64,000 nucleotides of DNA from Chloroflexota bacterium (GCA_012514315.1 JAAZAN010000087.1:1-64000); one strand, 5' to 3'; shown: positions 15,499 to 26,018, counted from the first letter of the stretch. Notes: generated by a model not told the origin, from the sequence alone. Made by a program: numbers and translations.

Positions 15499-17022
15499 CT
15501 ACACAAAGCGGCGCCGTATCTCTGCACTGACATAGTCGAGTATTGCCACTGTGATCGCGATGAACCAGACGGGAATCCCGGCTGCACGATAGTCGAGCAA
15601 CCGGATGTACTGGATGAGGAGAAACCCAATACCACCACCGCCGACGAGGCCGATTACGGTGGACATGCGAACGTTGATGTCCCATCTGTAGATGGAGAAA
15701 GAGACGAAGGGCGGAATCATCTGCGGAATGACCCCGTAGACGATTGTCTGCAACCGCGTGGCGCCGGTTGCCTGTATGGCTTCGATCGGTCCAGGGTCGA
15801 TACTCTCGATCGCCTCCGAGTAGAGCTTGCCTAAGGCCGCGACAGAGTGAACTGTCAGAGCAAGGATTCCAGCGAAGGGACCTAATCCGACGACGATGAG
15901 GGCAATAATCGCCCAGATCATCGGCTCAATCGATCGGATGATATTCAGAATTGTGCGCGTCACGTAGTAGATCGCGACGGTGACCCAGGACCCCGACATC
16001 AGATTGCGGGCGGCCAGGAAACTGACCGGAATGGACAACAGGATGCCGAAGAATGTCGCCACCATGCCCATCATAATGGTCTCGATCATGCGTTCAATGC
16101 TGAACACCAGGGGGTCGCCCGGCTTGAGACGCCCGACTGGTGAGACCTGCCGCGCTTCCACGGTGTGAATCATCCGTCCCACAGAGCTCGGTGGTATGAG
16201 ACGGTAGGGCATTGTGATATCGAGTGAGAAGGACCCCTCATCATCTGTCATAATGCTGACGTACTGCCCCGACTCGCGGAGGCGAAATGCATTGCCGATG
16301 GGGTCCAACCACCAGATCTGCGTCTCAGTCTCCGGTGCGAAACCGCGGGCCTCAAGATGTAGCCGGGTGCCAGGCACGACCTTGTTTTCATCATCCAGTG
16401 TCGACAGCTCACCACAGGTCGGGTCTGCAATCAGGTAGGGCTGTCCAGATGTTTCCTCGGGAGGAGGGGGTGGTGGGGCTTCGTCACAGGGCGAAAGAAC
16501 GCTGGCGCTTGCGCTCAGGGTCTCTGTCTCTCGGACGAACGCAGCACTCCAGGGCCAGAGAACTCTGGAGAGCGGTTCAGCGGCTTTCGGGAGTCCACTG
16601 CCCAGCGTGTACAGGTTGATCTCGCCAATCTGCCAACCCAGTACAAAGAACACCAACAGAATGACCGCAAAGATACCGATGCTTCTCTTCTGTCCGTGGC
16701 TGCGCGCGGTGCTATAGGCATCCCAGACGTTCCACAGCCAGGCGGTCAAGACACCAACCGAGAGCAGAGCCACAAAGCCAGGTTGTCGATCAAGCGCCCT
16801 CGCGTACCGCGCCCAGAATCCAGTCTGCTGACGCCCTAGTGTGTGGATACGCCACAGGCCCAGGCCGGCGATTGAGACGATGGATCCCAGCAGAATGAGT
16901 CCGCGCTGAAGCTGTCGGGCTAGAATCTGGCCCAGGCCGGGGATGACTAGCGATGCAAGGCCTGCGACAGGCGCCGGTACCAGGCTTGACCGTAGTTCTT
17001 GCTGAGCTAGTCTCGTTGCCAT
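15499..17022 (-). CDS. phnE: Phosphonate-type ABC transporter permease PhnE with N-terminal extension
   Basis: 507 aa, roughly twice the usual PhnE length. The C-terminal 240 residues are a normal permease: helices from about 270 and the coupling loop EAIQATGATRLQTIVYGVIPQ. The first 110 residues carry membrane helices, including GLASLVIPGLGQILARQLQR, which resembles small TM2/DUF5683-type membrane proteins. Residues about 155-270 form an outward Pro/Cys-bearing beta-rich region. The start overlaps the phnC stop as TGATG; the alternative GTG 17025 adds one residue. Substrate may be phosphonate, phosphite or phosphate. Confidence 0.85.
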   Translation of the reverse strand: MATRLAQQELRSSLVPAPVAGLASLVIPGLGQILARQLQRGLILLGSIVSIAGLGLWRIHTLGRQQTGFWARYARALDRQPGFVALLSVGVLTAWLWNVWDAYSTARSHGQKRSIGIFAVILLVFFVLGWQIGEINLYTLGSGLPKAAEPLSRVLWPWSAAFVRETETLSASASVLSPCDEAPPPPPPEETSGQPYLIADPTCGELSTLDDENKVVPGTRLHLEARGFAPETETQIWWLDPIGNAFRLRESGQYVSIMTDDEGSFSLDITMPYRLIPPSSVGRMIHTVEARQVSPVGRLKPGDPLVFSIERMIETIMMGMVATFFGILLSIPVSFLAARNLMSGSWVTVAIYYVTRTILNIIRSIEPMIWAIIALIVVGLGPFAGILALTVHSVAALGKLYSEAIESIDPGPIEAIQATGATRLQTIVYGVIPQMIPPFVSFSIYRWDINVRMSTVIGLVGGGGIGFLLIQYIRLLDYRAAGIPVWFIAITVAILDYVSAEIRRRFV

Positions 17023-17810
17023 CACTCCACCTCCGCTGTGCGACGCCCAACACTCACCCGTTCCGCCTCTTCGCCGTAGATGTCCTTGAACTCCGCGTCA
17101 GACATCTGGCGAATGTCCTGCGCTGTTCCGCGATAGACGATCTGCCCGTCACGGAGACCGATCACGCGGCTGGCGTAACGCTGGACTAGGTCAAGGTAGT
17201 GCAGGCTACAGAGTACAGTGATGTTGTCCTCCTGGTTGAGGCGCTCAAGATCGCCCAGGATGGAATGCGCGAGTACGGGATCGAGACTGGCGACTGGCTC
17301 GTCAGCCAGAATGATCCTTGGCTGCTGCATCAGGGCGCGCGCGATGCCGACGCGCTGTTGCTGACCTCCGCTCAATTCATCGGCACGCTTGTAGGCCTGC
17401 TCGGCGATACCAACGCGCTTCAGCGCCTCAAGCGCCATTGCGCGATCTTTGGAGGGAAAGCGGTATAGGAGGCTGGACCAGGGGCTCACGTAGCCAAGTC
17501 GTCCAGCAAGCACATTGGTCAGAACGTTCGAGCGCTTGACCAGGTTGAACTGTTGGAAGATCATTCCAATCTGACGTCGGATACGACGTAGCTCATCGGG
17601 TTCAGCTGTCGTGACATCGACGCCATCCCAGATGATTTTGCCCTCGGTGGGCTCGACGAGACGGTTGATACAGCGCAACAATGTCGACTTGCCGGAACCG
17701 CTCAGGCCGATGATGACCAGAAAATCACCATCGTCTACGGTGAAGCTCACATTGCGCAGCGCTACGGTGCCGTCACCGTAGACCTTCGTCAGGTTGATCA
17801 CCTCAAGCAT
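17022..17810 (-). CDS. phnC: Phosphonate-type ABC transporter ATPase PhnC
   Basis: 262 aa. Walker A IIGLSGSGKST (about 32-42), Q-loop MIFQQFNLVKRSNVLTN, signature LSGGQQQRVGIARALMQQP, Walker B IILADEPVASLDP and LHYLDLVQRYA. The FNLV-RSNVL-N-L-GR sequence after the Q-loop is specific to PhnC proteins. It energises the PhnE permease encoded next. Start ATG 17810 has GGAGG six bases upstream; the in-frame TTG at 17822 lies on that ribosome site. It follows phnD across a 92-base gap with a strong hairpin. Confidence 0.92.
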   Translation of the reverse strand: MLEVINLTKVYGDGTVALRNVSFTVDDGDFLVIIGLSGSGKSTLLRCINRLVEPTEGKIIWDGVDVTTAEPDELRRIRRQIGMIFQQFNLVKRSNVLTNVLAGRLGYVSPWSSLLYRFPSKDRAMALEALKRVGIAEQAYKRADELSGGQQQRVGIARALMQQPRIILADEPVASLDPVLAHSILGDLERLNQEDNITVLCSLHYLDLVQRYASRVIGLRDGQIVYRGTAQDIRQMSDAEFKDIYGEEAERVSVGRRTAEVE

Positions 17811-17826
17811 GCGCCCCTCCAATTCT

Positions 17827-17853
17827 GCGAAGGGGGGAGTCTCCCCCCTTCGC
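17827..17853. repeat. Perfect inverted repeat between phnD and phnC
   Basis: GCGAAGGGGGGA and TCCCCCCTTCGC form a 12-bp stem with a three-base loop. No U-run follows on the minus strand, so it is more likely to stabilise phnD mRNA or reduce read-through than to end the operon. Confidence 0.65.
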
Positions 17854-17902
17854 TCAAGAGCTCATTCACACACCCCGCGATTTCTGGGATGGCTTACCTG
17901 GA

Positions 17903-18817
17903 CTACTCCTTCACCAGATCGGTGATGTCGACACCCGAAGCCTGGAGGATCTGGCGGAACGGATCATAGAACGAGTCTCCCGCCTCGATGAGCCCTTCCC
18001 ACTGATAGGCTGTACCCAGGGCCTCGGCGCCTTCCTCCGTCGCGGCGACAGCCAGCAGGCCGCTCACGATCTTGTCACGGATCTCCTGAGACAGTGACGC
18101 GACGAACTGGACACCATCGTTGGGGATATCTGGCTCGATCGCGATGACCACCGTCTGTTCCATGATGTCCGGGAAGTCCTCTTCGATCCGAGTACGGGCG
18201 TCTACGTAGGTTGCACCTGCATCGCAGTCGCCGTTGTAGACACCAGCTGCCACAGCATCGTGGCTTCCAGCGTCAACGATTTCTGCCATATCGGTGTCTG
18301 GATTGACCCCTTCGCCTCGGATCATCAGTGACGGGATTACCCATCCACTGGTCGAGAGTGGGTCGGGTCGGCAGAACGTCTTGCCAGCCAACTGATCGAG
18401 ACTGGTTATCCCGCTGTCAGCCCGGACGAAGATCTGACCGTTGTACGTTGGGCTGCCGAAACGGGTGGACAGCAGGGCGGCCTCGGCACAGCCACGGTCC
18501 GCGGCCAGGACGTAGGCGAAGGTTGCCAGCGATGCCATATGAGCCTGAGGCGGGTCGCTGCACATCGCCTCGATTGCCCCCGCGTATTCGGTCGCGATAA
18601 GGGTTTTGAAGTGCAGCCCTGTCTCTTCCTGTAACAGATCGGCCACAGACTGGGCGCCAGCGGATACACGCTCAGTCTCGCCCGAGGGTACGAAGACCCA
18701 GATAATTGGGTTCTTCTCCGACCCGAGTTCGGCGGCCTTCGGCGCGCAGGCACTCAACACTCCAACGGACAAGAGAACAAGGATGAACCCTACTGTCAGG
18801 ATGCGTTTTGCTTGCAT
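17903..18817 (-). CDS. phnD: Phosphonate-type ABC transporter substrate-binding lipoprotein PhnD
   Basis: 304 aa. The signal peptide ends in a lipobox (GVLSAC), so it is a lipoprotein held on the outer face of the membrane. The mature part carries PSGETERVSAGAQSVADLL, QLAGKTFCRPDPLSTSGW and DAGATYVDAR, the usual PhnD/PhnS pattern of the type-2 binding fold. It delivers an oxyanion-phosphorus ligand to PhnCE. Start ATG 18817 is preceded by AGGAGGAG. First gene of the minus-strand operon reaching to the DUF1385 gene. Confidence 0.9.
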   Translation of the reverse strand: MQAKRILTVGFILVLLSVGVLSACAPKAAELGSEKNPIIWVFVPSGETERVSAGAQSVADLLQEETGLHFKTLIATEYAGAIEAMCSDPPQAHMASLATFAYVLAADRGCAEAALLSTRFGSPTYNGQIFVRADSGITSLDQLAGKTFCRPDPLSTSGWVIPSLMIRGEGVNPDTDMAEIVDAGSHDAVAAGVYNGDCDAGATYVDARTRIEEDFPDIMEQTVVIAIEPDIPNDGVQFVASLSQEIRDKIVSGLLAVAATEEGAEALGTAYQWEGLIEAGDSFYDPFRQILQASGVDITDLVKE

Positions 18818-19004
18818 TATGCTCCTCCTAAGCAGATTACCATACAATACTACACTCCGCGCAGATTTTGCTTCGGATCACGACTCGTTTGAAGCTCACC
18901 TCCTCTCCGGCATTGCATCCGTAGTCGCACACTACATACAGCGTACAGCGTACGTCTGATCGCGATAACATGCAAGCGCCGGGTTCGTCGGGCGAAGCCG
19001 CACT

Positions 19005-20261
19005 CTACGGAGTCTGAATCCTCAGGTGCACAGGATCAACCCGGTAGTTCACCATTGAGATCTCGACATCCTCGTGAATCAGTGAGGCATAGCAGTACTG
19101 GGGATTGCGAGCCTCGACTACATCAACAAACTGGATGCCCCCGGTTACGACGGACCGGCTCCACGCCGGCAGGTACCAATGGCCAGCATCATCACTGAGG
19201 AGGTCGTCTGGGCTTCCCAGTGCCCAACGCCAAGGATGATCTGTAGGACTGGTCTCACAGTGGATTCCAACGCGAAAGGCGCCGGACTGCTCGTACTCGC
19301 CGAGCGTGGCGTAGTTCTGGTCACTCCGATACACCGTGCCGGGTGGTGGTCCACTGGTGCGGATCGCGGTGGCGCTATCGTTGTCGATAGTCAAGGTGAA
19401 GTAGAGCGTGCTGTTCAAAGCCACCGTGCCTGTGGACCATTCCACCTCGGCGTTTAGGATATACGCGCGCGGGACGCCGCCGTTCTCGATTGTCAGCGTG
19501 CCAGTTGCCACAGTCCACTGGCCGATGGCGTCGCGCGCGCGCATTGTCACGAGATAGGCGCCATCCGGTGGAGGGTCAGCACCGAGGTCGACACCCGCGT
19601 CGTAATCGAACGCGTGCCACCCGGCCGTATTGATTGGGGTGGCCCGTTCATTCTCTTCGATAGGGTACTGGATGCCGTCGTCGCCCTCCAGGAACACGAT
19701 TAGTTCATCCACATCCTTCTTGAGGTCAACGTTGATGGTTGCTCGATCGTCGATACCGTCGCGGTTGGGGCTGAACACAGGGGGGAATATGCTGAAGCCT
19801 CTCAGCTCCGGCAGGCTTGTGTCCGCGTCCTCCACTCTGAGCGTACCGGTCGTCTGCTCGATACTACCATCGATATCGACCGCCTCGATTGTCCAGGTGT
19901 AATCGCCATCCTGAAGCACGCGTTTCTCCACGCTGAAGCCATCGAAGTGCTCATCGGGTCGGGTGTAGCCATCGACTACACCGGCGAAGTAGAATTGGTA
20001 TGGCTCGTCGACCGAAGGTCCGTGGCGGATTCGGTCTCGGAAGAAGTAACGCACGCCATTGCTGTCATCAAAGTAGACCGATACCCACGCACTTCTGGAT
20101 AGATCATAGGTGATCAGCACTACGTCTCTGTCGTGATCGGCATTGGGCGTGATGACATCGCTAGAGAACGAGACATTGCTTAGAAGTGGCTTACTTCCAC
20201 AAGCGGTCAAAGATAAGACCGCCGCGAACAGCAGCACAACCGCCAACACATCGCGTCGCAA
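19005..20261 (-). CDS. Lipoprotein with FlgD-type Ig-like repeats
   Basis: 418 aa from TTG 20261, chosen because GGGAGG lies six bases upstream and a lipoprotein signal follows at once (VLLFAAVLSLTAC). Three Ig-like units are visible, each with the FlgD-like opening 'xVxFSPNxDGxxD', as in SDVITPNADHDRD and FPPVFSPNRDGIDDRA. The last third, with YILNAEVEWSTGTVALNSTL, may bind another surface component. Probably a structural surface lipoprotein. It is monocistronic and divergent from folC. Confidence 0.7.
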   Translation of the reverse strand: MRRDVLAVVLLFAAVLSLTACGSKPLLSNVSFSSDVITPNADHDRDVVLITYDLSRSAWVSVYFDDSNGVRYFFRDRIRHGPSVDEPYQFYFAGVVDGYTRPDEHFDGFSVEKRVLQDGDYTWTIEAVDIDGSIEQTTGTLRVEDADTSLPELRGFSIFPPVFSPNRDGIDDRATINVDLKKDVDELIVFLEGDDGIQYPIEENERATPINTAGWHAFDYDAGVDLGADPPPDGAYLVTMRARDAIGQWTVATGTLTIENGGVPRAYILNAEVEWSTGTVALNSTLYFTLTIDNDSATAIRTSGPPPGTVYRSDQNYATLGEYEQSGAFRVGIHCETSPTDHPWRWALGSPDDLLSDDAGHWYLPAWSRSVVTGGIQFVDVVEARNPQYCYASLIHEDVEISMVNYRVDPVHLRIQTP

Positions 20262-20337
20262 TCGTAACCTCCCAGATCGCAGGGTCGTGCTGAGTGTACC
20301 ACAGTCTGGCGAATTCACGAAATCGACGGCCGTCGAT

Positions 20338-20365
20338 TTGCATTTCCAGAGAAACCGGTTACAAT
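20338..20365 (+). promoter_or_regulatory. Promoter of the folC-lon operon
   Basis: TTGCAT (20338-20343) and TACAAT (20360-20365) with a 16 bp spacer, about 33 bases before the folC ATG. Confidence 0.6.
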
Positions 20366-20398
20366 CCGCTCCCATCCCATGAACCTTGAGCAGGCAAG

Positions 20399-21757
20399 AT
20401 GAACTATACTGAGGCTATTGCCTATCTGCACCGCCTCACCGACTACGAGAAGACGCGGATCGAGCGGTATACGCCGGAGACGCTGGACCTCACGCGCGTT
20501 GAACGGTTGCTGACGATTCTCGGCAATCCCCACACTCAGTTCCCAACTCTCCATATCGCTGGCACCAAAGGCAAGGGATCTACGGCAGCTATGTGCGAGG
20601 CGTGTCTGCGTGCAGCAGGATATCGTACAGGTTTCTACACGTCGCCGCATCTCCACACCTTCCGGGAGCGGATTCAGGTGGCGGGCCGCCTGATTGAGCG
20701 GGAGGAAGTGGTTGATCTGGTGGAGGAGATCCGCTCCATCATTGACAGTATCCCCGGGCTGACGACATTCGAGGCCATCACAGCGCTTGCATTCGTCTAC
20801 TTCGCTCGCTGCAGCGTTGACATCGCGGTGGTCGAGGTCGGGCTGGGCGGCAGGCTGGACGCGACGAACGTCGTTACGCCCGAGATATCGGTAATCACGT
20901 CACTCAGCCTGGATCATACCTACCTGCTGGGGGATACACTTGCGGAGATCGCGTACGAGAAGGCGGGTATCATCAAGCCGGGCATCCCCGTTGTCTGCGC
21001 ACCTCAGCCGATTGAGGCGTTGGAGGTCATTGAGTCCATCTCGCAAGAGAGGTCTTCCCCGCTTTCTGTCATCGGCCGGGACTGGAGTGTCAAGCCGGGG
21101 CACACCAGTCTCGATGGACAGAGCCTCCAGATCAACCGGATGGACAACGGGGTCTCGGACTTTGATGGTGACTACTGGATTCCCCTGCTCGGGCGATACC
21201 AACTTGAGAATGCCGCGACCGCGGTTGCGGCGCTCGACGCGTTGCGTGCTCGTGGATTCGAGATTCCAGTAGAGGCAGTACGTATGGGGCTCAGCCAGGT
21301 CTACTGGCCCGGCCGCCTCGAGATAATCAGCCGTGACCCAGTGGTCGTGGTTGACTGCGCACACAATCCGTACTCGGTACAGATGCTTCGGCAGGCCGTT
21401 GAGGAATTGTTCCCAGACATGAGGTGGGTGCTCATCTTTGGAGCTTCGGCCGACAAGAGCATCAGGGAGATGCTGGTGACCCTGCTGCCACTCAGCGATT
21501 ACGTGATTGTAACGCGTTCTGAACACCCGCGCGCTGCGACGCCGATGGAGTTAGCCGATATCGTGGCGGAACTGGGCAGTGGCGCCGAAGTCAGTGTGAA
21601 TGTGAGAAAAGCAATCCAACGCGGGCTGGCGGTTATGCCCGCTGGCGGTGGGCTTCTGGTTACTGGCTCCATATTCGTTGTTGCCGATGCAGAAGAGGAG
21701 TGGGCCAGCTTGAATGGAATGCCTATGCCCGACAATGACCGACCGATGGAAGCATAG
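20399..21757 (+). CDS. folC: Bifunctional folylpolyglutamate/dihydrofolate synthase
   Basis: 452 aa, the normal length. The P-loop [14 protein letters not shown] (about 52-65) binds ATP, followed by [15 protein letters not shown], the folate-binding region. [16 protein letters not shown] carries metal-binding residues and [10 protein letters not shown] begins the C-terminal domain. It adds glutamates to dihydropteroate or tetrahydrofolate in the cytoplasm. Its stop codon overlaps the first base of an alternative GTG start of lon, so the two are translationally coupled. Confidence 0.93.
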   Translation: MNYTEAIAYLHRLTDYEKTRIERYTPETLDLTRVERLLTILGNPHTQFPTLHIAGTKGKGSTAAMCEACLRAAGYRTGFYTSPHLHTFRERIQVAGRLIEREEVVDLVEEIRSIIDSIPGLTTFEAITALAFVYFARCSVDIAVVEVGLGGRLDATNVVTPEISVITSLSLDHTYLLGDTLAEIAYEKAGIIKPGIPVVCAPQPIEALEVIESISQERSSPLSVIGRDWSVKPGHTSLDGQSLQINRMDNGVSDFDGDYWIPLLGRYQLENAATAVAALDALRARGFEIPVEAVRMGLSQVYWPGRLEIISRDPVVVVDCAHNPYSVQMLRQAVEELFPDMRWVLIFGASADKSIREMLVTLLPLSDYVIVTRSEHPRAATPMELADIVAELGSGAEVSVNVRKAIQRGLAVMPAGGGLLVTGSIFVVADAEEEWASLNGMPMPDNDRPMEA

Positions 21758-21759
21758 TG

Positions 21760-24273
21760 ATGAGAAAGAACATAGCCTGGAGTAGAGACCTCCATAATCA
21801 GTGGGCTGAGGCTGAATGGCCATCGACCGCTCCGTTCTCGATGGAGGATCTCGATTTCGAAATGGATGACCCTGAGAGCTCGCCGGATGGCATCATCGAA
21901 GGACCGTTGCTGCCGCTGCGTGATATGGTTGTCTTCCCACGCATGGTGACGCCTCTGTTCGTCGGGCGAGATCGGTCCCTGGCGGCGGTCGAGGCTGCAC
22001 AGCAGCGGGGAGAGAACCTGATCGCTGTTGCCCAGCGGGATGCCGAATTAGATGATGTGGGGCCGGAGGACGTCTTCACGGTTGGCACGGAGATGATGAT
22101 TGGGCGTACCCTGAGAATGCCCGATGGGACGGCCAGCGTGATGGGGCAGGGTACACGCAGGGTACAGGTGGTCGAGTATGTGCACCTGGAACCGTACATT
22201 CGGGTTCGCGCGTTGCCGATTCCTGAGCCAACGGAGAGAGCCCCTCTCACGGAGGCGCTGATGCGGGCCGTTCTCGCGCTCTTTGAGAAGGTTGTGCAGC
22301 TCAACCGGGGTCTGCCAGACGAAACCTACGTCTTCGCGATGAATGTTGATCGACCCGGATGGCTGGCTGACCTGGTTGCTCAGGCTCTCGACCTGGAGAC
22401 TGAGGGGCGTCAGGAGATCCTTGAGACGATCGACCCGGCCACGCGTCTGCAACGTATCAGTGTTCTACTGGCGAAGGAACTGGATGTACTGGAGCTTGAG
22501 GACCAGATTCACTCACAGGTGCAGCAGGAACTGGACCGCACACAGCGGGAGTACTTCTTGCGCGAGCAGATGAAAGTGATCCAGAGTGAACTGGGCGAGA
22601 ACGACGTCTACACACAGGAGACTAACGAACTGCGCGAGAAAGTCTCTTCACTGGAACTGCCTGATGAGGTCAGAAAACGTGCAGCGAAGGAGTTTGAGCG
22701 CCTGGCTTCCATGTCGCCCATGTCACCAGAGGTCGGCATTGTCCGTACGTACCTGGATTGGCTGATCGACCTGCCCTGGTCGAAGATGACGGAGGATAAC
22801 CTCGATATTCACCACGTCGAGGAGGTGCTCGAGTCGCGTCACTACGGGCTTCCTCAGGCCAAAGACCGGATTCTGGAGTACATTGCCGTACGACGCCTGG
22901 CTGAGGAGAAAATGCGCAGCCCTATCCTGTGCTTCGTCGGACCACCGGGAACGGGAAAAACGTCGTTGGGCCAGTCGATTGCCGCCGCCTTGGGACGTGA
23001 GTTTGTGCGCGTGAGTCTCGGTGGCGTGCGTGACGAAGCCGAGATTCGGGGGCATCGACGCACCTACATCGGTGCGCTGCCCGGACGTATCATTCAGACT
23101 ATGCGGCGAGCGGGCACAATTAACCCGGTATTCATGCTGGATGAGATTGACAAGGTCGGGATGGACTTCCGAGGCGATCCGTCGGCTGCGCTTCTGGAGG
23201 TTCTGGATCCGGAGCAGAACTTCGCGTTCTCCGATCATTACCTGGAGGTGGCCTACGATCTCTCCAAAGTGCTTTTCATCACGACAGCCAACATGCTCGA
23301 CCCGATCCCGCCGGCGCTGCAGGATCGGATGGAGGTGATCGAGTTTCCTGGCTACATTGATGAGGAGAAGGTTGGCATTGCTCGTCAGTTCCTCATTCCG
23401 CGAGAGCTGGAGGAGCACGGCCTGAAGGGGTACTCAATTGAGTTCTCTGACGGGGCTCTGAATGCACTGATCACCGAGTACACCTTCGAGGCTGGTGTGC
23501 GCAACCTCGAGCGTAAGATCGCGACGATCTGTCGCAAGATTGCACGCCAAGTAGCCGAAGGCCAGCTTCCTCCCCGTCGTATTACGGCGCAGATGTTGGC
23601 GCGACGCCTGGGACCGCCAGAGTTCATACCGGGACGGGCCGAGGAAGAGGATTCCATTGGAGTCGCAACGGGCGTAGCCTGGACGCAGGCAGGCGGGGAG
23701 CTTCTGCCTGTGGAAGTTGCACTACTCCCAGGTAAGGGAAATCTCATGCTCACGGGGCAGCTTGGTGAGGTTATGCAGGAGTCAGCCCAGGCTGCTCTCA
23801 GCTATACCCGGTCGCGGAGCGACGATTTCGATATCCAGCCCGATCTCTTCGACTCGGTAGACATCCACATTCACTTACCAGAAGGCGCTATTCCAAAGGA
23901 TGGACCGTCGGCAGGCATCACCCTTGCTACCGCCCTGGTGTCAGCAGTGACAGGCCGGATGGTACGGCATGATGTGGGCATGACAGGGGAGATCACGCTT
24001 CGCGGTAGAGTACTGCCTGTCGGTGGACTGAAAGAGAAAGTGTTGGCGGCCCATCGAGCGGGGATCAAGACGATCATCATCCCCAGAAAGAACAAGAAAG
24101 ACCTGGCAGACATCCCCAAGCGCATTCGGCGCGGGATTAGGAACATCGTGCTGGTTGACTACATGGATGAGGTCCTGGATGTGGCGTTGGCGCCGGTTGA
24201 AGCGCCCGTGCCCCAACACCCATCTCGGTGTCGTGCAGCACAGCAGCACGGAGAAGTGCGCTCTGGTGAGTGA
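21760..24273 (+). CDS. lon: ATP-dependent Lon protease
   Basis: 837 aa. The substrate-recognition LON domain begins after about 40 acidic residues ([20 protein letters not shown]). A coiled-coil region follows, then the AAA+ module with Walker [10 protein letters not shown] (about 394-402) and Walker [12 protein letters not shown]. The protease domain has Ser717 in [10 protein letters not shown] and Lys760 in [11 protein letters not shown], the catalytic dyad. It degrades misfolded and regulatory proteins. ATG 21760 follows directly on GTG 21757. The last 30 residues are low-complexity, and the gene reads toward three convergent membrane-protein genes. Confidence 0.95.
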   Translation: MRKNIAWSRDLHNQWAEAEWPSTAPFSMEDLDFEMDDPESSPDGIIEGPLLPLRDMVVFPRMVTPLFVGRDRSLAAVEAAQQRGENLIAVAQRDAELDDVGPEDVFTVGTEMMIGRTLRMPDGTASVMGQGTRRVQVVEYVHLEPYIRVRALPIPEPTERAPLTEALMRAVLALFEKVVQLNRGLPDETYVFAMNVDRPGWLADLVAQALDLETEGRQEILETIDPATRLQRISVLLAKELDVLELEDQIHSQVQQELDRTQREYFLREQMKVIQSELGENDVYTQETNELREKVSSLELPDEVRKRAAKEFERLASMSPMSPEVGIVRTYLDWLIDLPWSKMTEDNLDIHHVEEVLESRHYGLPQAKDRILEYIAVRRLAEEKMRSPILCFVGPPGTGKTSLGQSIAAALGREFVRVSLGGVRDEAEIRGHRRTYIGALPGRIIQTMRRAGTINPVFMLDEIDKVGMDFRGDPSAALLEVLDPEQNFAFSDHYLEVAYDLSKVLFITTANMLDPIPPALQDRMEVIEFPGYIDEEKVGIARQFLIPRELEEHGLKGYSIEFSDGALNALITEYTFEAGVRNLERKIATICRKIARQVAEGQLPPRRITAQMLARRLGPPEFIPGRAEEEDSIGVATGVAWTQAGGELLPVEVALLPGKGNLMLTGQLGEVMQESAQAALSYTRSRSDDFDIQPDLFDSVDIHIHLPEGAIPKDGPSAGITLATALVSAVTGRMVRHDVGMTGEITLRGRVLPVGGLKEKVLAAHRAGIKTIIIPRKNKKDLADIPKRIRRGIRNIVLVDYMDEVLDVALAPVEAPVPQHPSRCRAAQQHGEVRSGE

Positions 24274-24339
24274 ACTGGTTCCCAGCGCAAGTCGCCACAG
24301 GGCTCCATAATACGTATGTTGTCAGTCGGCGCCGTAGGC

Positions 24340-25278
24340 TCACCAGCTTGCGGCGCCGGTCTCGTAGCGCAGGCTGACGTTTCCGATGGCGAGATCGATC
24401 TGCAGGTCGGCGCGGTGTTCGGCGGCCGCGTATCCGCTCGACACATATACATCATCCTGACGCTGGAAATCATCGGACACCTGGCGGGCGGCTAGGCCTG
24501 TGCTGAGAACGGCGCGTACTTCCATACCAGCGGGAACAAGCACTGTGATCTCGCCGATTCCTCCGTCAATCTTGGCCTCGAATCGTCCGCTCTCTGGTAG
24601 CTTGATGACGGTGCGCCCTATCCCCATGTCCGCACTCAGATACGTCAGATTGATCTGGGATAGGTCGAGTTCGTTACTGCCTACCCCTAGATCGACTTGC
24701 ACGTCGAGGGGTACATCGGGGTTCAGCCTGAGTTCCCAGATCGGCCGTGTCCGGGCCGTACCCATGCCGAACCCAGGGTATGTGACGGCGCCTTCGCTAT
24801 GCAGTCTGAAGCGGGCGATATCGTTATCGACCACGAAATCACGCACGATCCCTGTGTGCCTGCCAGCCTGCACTGTGCCTTGAATCAGGTTCGATGAATC
24901 GGACATCGCGGCGAGTTGCAGGCTGCCGACAGAGGGGCCGAGGATGACCTGCGCCTCTGCGGCGCCATCGAGCGACTGCTTGATCTCCTCGCTGGGCAGG
25001 AGCTCAGCAGACCACGCATCCGAGTAGAAGAGCCAAATGCCGCCTGCAAGCAAGCCGAGGACGATGATCAGCGCGATGACGGACCCCAGGAATGAGCGTC
25101 GGCCGATCAGCAGGTCCAGACCTGCGGCAACGATCAAGATGGGCCACAGACTGAATATGGCTTCCCAGACGTTCCATTCGAGGACGCCTAAGTTGTTCAG
25201 CAGCAGGATGATGCCAATGCTGATCAAGATCACCGGGCCGACCAGACTACCCCTGTGTGACTTCCGTCTATCGTTCAT
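24340..25278 (-). CDS. LiaF/toast-rack membrane protein 1
   Basis: 312 aa. Three or four hydrophobic helices fill the first 95 residues (VGPVILISIGIILLLNNLGV, and FSLWPILIVAAGLDLLIGR: the DUF5668/LiaF_TM pattern). About 130-312 is a beta-rich 'toast-rack' domain with repeated strands such as LDVQVDLGVGSNELDLSQI and GIGEITVLVPAGMEVRAVL, as in the C-domain of LiaF and cell-wall-stress proteins. In Firmicutes such proteins restrain envelope-stress signalling. No LiaRS-type kinase is nearby, so a sensor role here is inference. It is the last of three related genes in a row. Confidence 0.8.
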   Translation of the reverse strand: MNDRRKSHRGSLVGPVILISIGIILLLNNLGVLEWNVWEAIFSLWPILIVAAGLDLLIGRRSFLGSVIALIIVLGLLAGGIWLFYSDAWSAELLPSEEIKQSLDGAAEAQVILGPSVGSLQLAAMSDSSNLIQGTVQAGRHTGIVRDFVVDNDIARFRLHSEGAVTYPGFGMGTARTRPIWELRLNPDVPLDVQVDLGVGSNELDLSQINLTYLSADMGIGRTVIKLPESGRFEAKIDGGIGEITVLVPAGMEVRAVLSTGLAARQVSDDFQRQDDVYVSSGYAAAEHRADLQIDLAIGNVSLRYETGAASW

Positions 25279-25376
25279 CTTCCGACTCCTTGAACCCGAG
25301 AACTAATCGGATACCCGCGAGCAAGTTGCCGCAGCAAGCGGTGTGTACCGGTGCGCTGATAGGTGCGCCCTGGCTG

Positions 25377-26018
25377 CTATCTGTGGGTGACGATCACTCG
25401 AAGGATGAGAATGATGCCAGCAACGATCAGGGCCACAGGCCAAACAATGCTCCAGATGGTCGTCATCGCCGCTCCGATGATGACTGCCAATGTCAGGAAG
25501 ACAGCGGCCGGGATAAGGGCCCACGTCAGCCGTCCCTCAGGTGTGCGCACGAGGGAGAGTAGGCCGAAAGTGATGGCAAATCCCAGGAAGAGCACGCTGC
25601 CTGTGTCGATCACTCGTTGAAGCACGGAGGCCAGGCCAACAACCAAGGCCAGTGTGGTGAGGACTCCGGCCGGGATGATGGCCCACCAGTGCTCACGTCG
25701 ATGCAGGTAGATTGCCCAGAAGCTCGCCGCGATACCGCCCAGAAAGAAGGAGCCAGCCCAGCCCTGCAGCGGGGCAGGGGCTAGCTCGCTCCAGAGGATG
25801 ACGCCTGTCAGTCCCAGAAGAGTGAATCCGGGTATCAGCGCCCACCAGTTATCGTGGTTCTGAGCGAATACGTACAGGAAAACTAACCCGCCCAGGCCAA
25901 AGAGAACCGGCCAGATCAGGTTGCTGACAACGATGATTCCGAATGCTTCGAGTAGGAACAGGGCGCCAACCAGAATCAGCAGCACTCCAAGCAGGGCGCT
26001 CAATTGGTTACGTCTCAT
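25377..26018 (-). CDS. Polytopic membrane protein of DUF5668 type
   Basis: 213 aa, almost all membrane: about eight helices arranged in pairs, with Trp-rich turns (NHDNWWALIPG, HRREHWWAIIPAG). The opening SALLGVLLILVGALFLLEAFG repeats the first helices of its two neighbours. It lacks the toast-rack domain. Start ATG 26018 has GGAGG upstream; an earlier in-frame start at 26033 is less well placed. It lies between the two toast-rack genes and is probably co-transcribed with both. Function unknown; likely a membrane partner. Confidence 0.75.
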   Translation of the reverse strand: MRRNQLSALLGVLLILVGALFLLEAFGIIVVSNLIWPVLFGLGGLVFLYVFAQNHDNWWALIPGFTLLGLTGVILWSELAPAPLQGWAGSFFLGGIAASFWAIYLHRREHWWAIIPAGVLTTLALVVGLASVLQRVIDTGSVLFLGFAITFGLLSLVRTPEGRLTWALIPAAVFLTLAVIIGAAMTTIWSIVWPVALIVAGIILILRVIVTHR

